Below are positions 59,135 to 64,000 of a stretch of 64,000 nt of DNA, one piece after another. How positions within the stretch are numbered: the stretch's first letter is position 1; the number at the start of each line of letters is the position of its first letter. Below the pieces are notes generated by a model. The model saw nothing but the letters and a program-made list of their open reading frames with translations. It ran no database searches and was not told the origin of the DNA. Position numbers and translations under genes: made by a program. Source of the stretch: Heliopora coerulea (lineage: Eukaryota; Cnidaria; Anthozoa; Scleralcyonacea; Helioporidae); the NCBI GenBank assembly GCA_030142905.1, contig JASJOG010000135.1, positions 62,001-126,000 on the forward strand. The letters run 5' to 3'.

Positions 59135-59749
59135 GTCTGTCGTATGAAAAAAATTCATACGACAGATACAACTATATGGAAACCTCCCGTACAACCGCTC
59201 AATAAGACAGAAACAACAGATACAACTTGTTGTATGAGATAGAATGAATTCTATCTCTTGCAACAGATACAACAGGAAATGGGCGTGATACGACAGCATT
59301 TTGTTAATGGAAACCATTGCATGCGACTCATACGACAAATGCAACAAAAATGTGTCCCACAATGCACCTCTTTTGCTTTCAACATGGCGGCGGAGGTTGA
59401 ATGCTCGGTCGCCTCTTTCATGAAAGAACTTCAGCGCTATGAATGCCTTTACAACAAATTTTCGAAAGATTACAAAAAAAACAACAGTTTAGAGATAACT
59501 GCTCGCTAGCATTGGGCAAAAGTTCAATATGACGGCGGAAAAAGCGGATTAATTTAATGTTGACATACCCAGTCCCCCTCGGCTGTTGTTGTAGCAGAAG
59601 CGACAGATACGACAGATACAACTTTAATGGAAACCCAAGATACACAACTGTCGTATGAGTTGCATCGAGTTGTGTTTGCGCTGCAGGGGACTAGTTTCAT
59701 ACGACAGAAACGACAGATACGACAGATACAACTATATGGAAACCAGGCT
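59095..59749. mobile_element. TIR element with TTA duplication and ATACGACAGATACAAC repeats
   Basis: Ends AGTCTGGTTTCCATAT...GTTGTATCTGTCGTATCTGT and inverse; TTA at 59092-59094 and 59750-59752, fitting the 3-bp TWA target of Harbinger-type transposons. The terminal motif CAGATACAACTATATGGAAA also occurs inside, at about 59163 and, altered, at 59604, so parts of the ends are repeated internally. No transposase. Confidence 0.7.
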
Positions 59750-59752
59750 TTA

Positions 59753-60284
59753 AATTGAAAACGAGTGATTTTCTGTTTTTCTATCTCTGTCGAAGGTGAA
59801 CCTCCCAATTAAAACAATATTGCTGATGTATGTAAGAATAAAGATTTCCCACTCAGAAAAGAATTTCCTGTTGTTTTTATTTTTTATTTTTTCCTTATTT
59901 AATGTAGAAGTTAATTCATTGAAACAAGACTAAACTGTATTACAAATTACAAAGTTGTCGACGATCACATTAAAAGAACCCTTAATATAAACTTGCAGGG
60001 TAAGTGTTTATCATCTTTGTAGTTCAGTAGTTGCCGATGGATTGAGGTAGACTATAAAGTTACTAACAGCTGTTATTTTCAGAAGCAACTAACACTTTTT
60101 GAGTTGGGAAAATTGTACTAAATTTAGCGAAACCTTCTATGTCTGACGTCTCGCCCTAATCGTCGCTAGAATAAAGGGATTTTTTAATCCAAGCTATAAA
60201 TGTGTTACAAACAGCACAGCTACTGCGACTGAGTTGTTAAGGAATCCATGAGCTACCAACGATTCCGCTAGCATTTGCTTTGTT
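59753..60284. other. 3' flank of ETS gene C
   Basis: AT-rich; candidate polyadenylation signals (AATAAA on the minus strand) near 59.88 kb. Otherwise nothing named. Confidence 0.4.
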
Positions 60285-60368
60285 TTATATGTCTGAGTCG
60301 AGATTGAGTGCCGGATGGTCATAGTATGGCAGGTTGACGAATTGGTATGTGTTAAATGGATTGGGAAC
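60285..60368 (-). CDS. ETS gene C last exon
   Basis: Acceptor TTCCTTACTTTAG, 27 codons (VPNPFNTYQFVNLPYY...NLDSDI), TAA at 60287-60285. The acceptor and first codons are nearly identical to gene B. Confidence 0.82.
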   Translation of the reverse strand, partial: VPNPFNTYQFVNLPYYDHPALNLDSDI

Positions 60369-63300
60369 CTAAAGTAAGGAAGATAAGTTTTTGAGAATAA
60401 GCAAACTAACGCTGAGTCGAAGAAAGCAATGATAGCCATAACATTCATTACTTGGTAGTATTACAAGAATCATAAGAATCATAAAGATTAATTGTTTTAT
60501 ATTTGTGGTATAAACATATATTGGCGCAATAGTAAAATAGCAGTGACCATCGGGGCATTAATAATGAGTTATTGTATAACATCATGATTTACCAACCTTT
60601 TGCATAACCTCAGTTTTATAATAATATCGAATCGAACGCAACAACCCTTCTTTATCCAAATCTGGCCGTTCCTTCATGATTCCCCAAAGTTTCGCAACTT
60701 CATCCAAGTCCTTAATCTGGAATTTCTTATCAGCTTTCTCAGTCCACGCGATCAAACAATTCAAATCCTTGTCAGCTAGCATCTCTAACAGGAACTCCCA
60801 AAGGAAGACAGAAGTACGAGATGATAAACCACGTCGGGGGTTTCTGCGTCCTGTAAAAAAAAAAAAAAAAAAATTCAAGATTTAAGTTCTAGGTGAGGTA
60901 GGAAATATGCGTAAAAGGAAGTTTTTAAGTGACGAGTTAATCCTTTTTCGGCGACTTAAGTCTCACTTCCGGAGCTGAGTTTTTCCAACATCCGTTTGCG
61001 TAGGGGTTACCCTGCTCACGTTCACTCCTTCATTTACTTGTCCTAAGCATTCTTAAACAAAATTTCACACGTCATTTTTCGTGGGAAACATGTATAGTAA
61101 GCCTGACGAAGGTAGCCATAGTTTCACCGTTACTTTTGAGGAGGAGATAAAAGTGAAACCCTCCAATATTTTTCGGTCCAGGGCTAAAAACTTGCCCGTC
61201 ACCTTGCTCAACTAATGGCACAAGAAAGGTACAAAACACCCATATATTATTCGAATTCTGGAGCAAAGTGGGTGTACCTCAAGATGATCTTGTGACTATA
61301 TACAGCAGTGATCTTATCTGTTCCATTCAGGAATATGGCAGCCCCGTTTGGCACACAAGCTTTCCTTCCTGTTTAATTGAAAATTTTGAATGGATACAGA
61401 AGAGATTCTTTCGTATTATTCACCATATTTGTCTTATCGTGAAGACTTAACAGAAACCTAATTTTTTTCAGTTCTATTCAATTTTGCACGTTGCTTTAAG
61501 CTACTGCTTTTTTTTCTGTGGAGAAAAACCAATAAAAGTGAGGCCATGCGTATAAAATTCATACAATTGCCCTACATCTGAAATACTGAGGTTCAAAATT
61601 TTACCTGTAAAACTTGCGACATGAAATGTTCATTCAGCACGTAGAATAACAGATTCATATAGGACCATAAATTCAACTTTTGAAATACTCACTTGTTTCA
61701 CAAATCAAATTGGAACATTTTCAGGACTGAAATATCGGGATTTCATACTTGAATGAGCATATGACACTTTTGCAAAAGTTATCCTGCCGGAAAAAGTGGG
61801 ATAGAACGAGCGCTGGGATATTTGACAGTTCCGAAATTGATCAAAAGCATTGCGAATAGTTTGCGAAATCACCCTTAATAATCGTTTCCAACTATTAACA
61901 CCCCTTCTTAAGTATCCTCGATTCCCGAGCGTAGCTGAATGTTCAAAAACGGTCCCATATGGACCATTGACCTCTTCCATATAAAATTAACTTATTTTAT
62001 TTTGGAGAAATCCAATTGCAATGCTAAATCTAAACGTGAAAAAATGAATCGTTTGGTTTTAAAAAGTCTGATATTGGTTTGCCATTCTTTAAGTACTGAT
62101 CAGTGAGTAATTCCTTAGAAAACCTGTCAGGCGCAACTATAACTATAGGTTGAGTATACAAGAACTTGATTCATTCTTTTCGTATTCAAGAACAAGAGAA
62201 AGGGAAATTAAAATCGTTGATACAATCCTGCGAGAGAACAAAGGATTTCGTGAGCAGTTGGCAATAGGATAAAAAACTGAGGCAATGGCCGAAATTTGTC
62301 AAGATGTGACGTTCTGTTTTTACCAAAGAATAACATTTTTCAGGGATGATTCGCATTAGTTCATGGACATTTTCAGTAACGGGTGATACTTTTATGGTGG
62401 TTTGATGTACCCTTTACGTTTTGTCCACATAAATTAGGATAAATATATTCATCTGGACGGTATTAATAGGGTTTTTGTGTTGTTTGGATCTAAAGGTACG
62501 TACATTAGATTTTATCTTTTCATTAGTCGGTTCGTCAAATAGGAAGCTCGTTTTAACAGCAGTATGTGACAAGAAGATGGACGCCTACTTTCGAATGCTT
62601 TATTTTTTTAGTTTGCTGATTAATGCTTGTTGAGCGTATAATCATAAACAATTACTAGACGAAGGCTCTTTTATATCAAGAACCATTTAGGTGGAAGACC
62701 TTTATCAAATAAAGCCAAAGGCGTTTGCTGATAATACTGGCAATACAATTTGATAATTCTTGATATCCAATGAGTCAAGTTCAATAATTGTTTTATTGCA
62801 AGTTTTCAAGTGGTAACCGGGTCGTTACTGAACTGTCTCAATTTGTAACACTTTGCCAGAAAAGTGACTTGTCTAGCTTAATCTGGACAGCTTGTCAATG
62901 GCGTGTTGTGAGGACATCCATGACATCGTTGTTTACATGATTATAGACAACAAAACTCCTTCTTAACGCCATAAAATTTGTTGGTAACTCAATGAACCAT
63001 AGGAGTTCCATTTTTTGAACGGGAGACAAGTGAAAACCTACTTCGGTTTTAAGCATCATTCTCACTCCAGTAAAACTCCCTACACCATTTCTTTAAAATA
63101 TTTCGGCTATATTTTCCTGTAACTTCAATTCGAATGCGATTTTTCGTGTTCTCTAAGCTGTTACACCTGACGGTTTGCTTTCTGTGAGATATTATCTATG
63201 CGATCGATCATTCAAGATTACTTTCAAACTAACTGTCAAACATCTTAAAATCATCGAGTCTTTCTGATTTTTATGGCTTCCAATGTTTTCATAAGGACAA

Positions 63301-63898
63301 CATTTTTATACCAAATTCATTCTTTTGAAACGTATTGGATAAGCGTGAAGCTCATATCAGTTATTAGAAACTGGTGCAGCAACAATTGTTTGTTTCGCAG
63401 TCGGAAAAATTCTCTACTCCTTCGTGTTTGTGGTGTTAAAGAAATTACCTAAGAGATTTTCTAGATCACTTTTTCTATAAATTTCCTATATCCATATACC
63501 ACATTAACGGCACATGGGATTTAGAAAGCACGTCTAAAACACTAACTTGGATTTGAAATGTTACTTAGAATTAATTAGTATTAATATTAGAAAGTATATT
63601 CCTGTCGGGTTTTCCGACATTCATTTCAAAAGGAAGGCAGGAGTTAGCAAGTATGTTCTGTTTATCCTGGATGTACAATTAATACATTTCAAGGTCTGCT
63701 TACAAAAACTTACTTGGTTTATCTTTCTTCTTTCCACAACTTTTGAACAAAGTTTCTTCGCTGACAGACATGAATTTTTCTTTCCCCATGTTTCTGCACG
63801 TACTCTTTAGATTGTAGACCCCCTCTCTATTCCAAAGGGTCGTTTTATCTTCGAGAAGATCCCCTCCGTTTTCCGCGAACGTGATCACAAGAATCCCA
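60285..63898 (-). CDS. ETS gene C: short ETS-domain protein, paralogue of gene B
   Basis: Exons: 63898-63714 (exon 2), ETS exon 60850-60597, last exon 60368-60285; exon 1 presumably lies beyond the right edge. Phases 2, 1, 0 as in genes A and B. From the ATG at 63789 the protein is 137 residues: a basic linker (KSCGKKKDKP/RRRNPRRG), the ETS domain (LWEFLLEMLADK, IAW, KLWG; recognition helix LDKEGLLRSIRYYY), then VPNPFNTYQFVNLPYYDHPA and TAA. It lacks a Pointed domain and any long tail unless exon 1 supplies one. The Lys and Ser of the canonical KLSR are Gly and Leu, as in gene B, so the change predates their duplication or was kept by both. Its large intron contains a + strand LINE scrap. Confidence 0.78.
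60597..60850 (-). CDS. ETS gene C, ETS-domain exon
   Basis: Acceptor poly-T then ACAG; 84 codons after a phase 1 entry; the donor AAG/GTTGGT is poor but lies at the same codon as in genes A and B. SVFLWEFLLEMLADKDLNC, IKDLDEVAKLWGIMKERP, LLRSIRYYYKTEVMQK. Confidence 0.9.
61250..61450 (+). pseudogene. LINE RT C-terminal fragment
   Basis: Frame GVPQDDLVTIYSSDLI...EYGSPVWHTSFPSCL, then WIQKRFFRIIHH, the familiar YxxxIRPVLEYxxPVWH...IQKRxLRII segment of LINE proteins. Bounded by unrelated sequence, in the intron of ETS gene C, opposite strand. Confidence 0.7.
61456..63713. other. Intron of ETS gene C without named features
   Basis: Only short ORFs with no recognisable motif. Confidence 0.5.
63714..63898 (-). 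CDS. ETS gene C exon 2
   Basis: Acceptor CCGGTTTTCAG, donor CCAA/GTAAGT (close to consensus). The whole 185 bases are open in one frame, phase 2 in and 1 out like its counterparts. ATG at 63789-63787 in AAACATGG, a strong start context. Not similar in sequence to exon 2 of gene B, but of nearly equal length. Confidence 0.6.
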
Positions 63899-64000
63899 CT
63901 GAAAACCGGTATAACCTGTTTACAACAAATTTAAACATTTGATGTTTAGGAAACATGAGAGCTTGGATATATTGAAGTAGATGAACGATCTTCAAGCTCG

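Overview
This is a eukaryotic (metazoan) genomic window: AT-rich, intron-bearing and crowded with transposon debris. The gene models and repeats (MON2, ETS factors, Penelope-like and CR1/L2-like retroelements, hammerhead ribozymes, piggyBac/pogo/hAT relics, tRNA-derived SINEs) fit a marine invertebrate. An anthozoan cnidarian such as a coral is my best guess, but that is inference. No single long ORF shows the host genes. I assembled them by hand from short exons with matching splice sites and reading phases. All recognisable host genes lie on the minus strand.

Layout along the + coordinate. (1) 0.7-7.7 kb: first seven coding exons of MON2 (endosome/Golgi trafficking, DCB/HUS-type protein); the rest of the gene lies beyond the left edge. 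(2) 9.2-23.3 kb: ETS gene A, with a canonical ELK-like ETS domain, a ~200-residue C-terminal tail, and a Penelope-like element with GIY-YIG endonuclease and hammerhead ribozymes in its last intron. (3) 36.1-46.5 kb: ETS gene B. (4) 60.3 kb to beyond 63.9 kb: ETS gene C. B and C are close paralogues. Their ETS domains have an altered recognition helix and stop about 25 codons after the last intron. All three ETS genes share one intron-phase pattern (2, 1, 0), so they look like a tandem family that diverged locally.

The space between genes is mostly mobile DNA. 34.3-35.5 kb is a piggyBac relic with TTAA at both ends. 38.5-40.3 kb is a repeated palindromic element into which a LINE jumped. 41.3-41.7 kb is a hAT-like element. 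44.9-45.7 kb is a pogo/Tigger-like element with TA duplication. 48.9-54.1 kb is a giant inverted repeat with ~1 kb arms and a CR1/L2-like LINE with a long open RT frame at its centre. 55.0-56.5 kb is a second, decayed LINE. 56.9-57.6 kb and 59.1-59.7 kb are TIR elements with TTAA and TTA flanks. Introns and intergenic DNA also hold SINEs, hairpins, microsatellites and a Cys-codon minisatellite. Long stretches (12.1-22.6, 23.6-33.1, 41.7-44.6, 46.5-48.1 and 61.5-63.7 kb) hold little that I can name.
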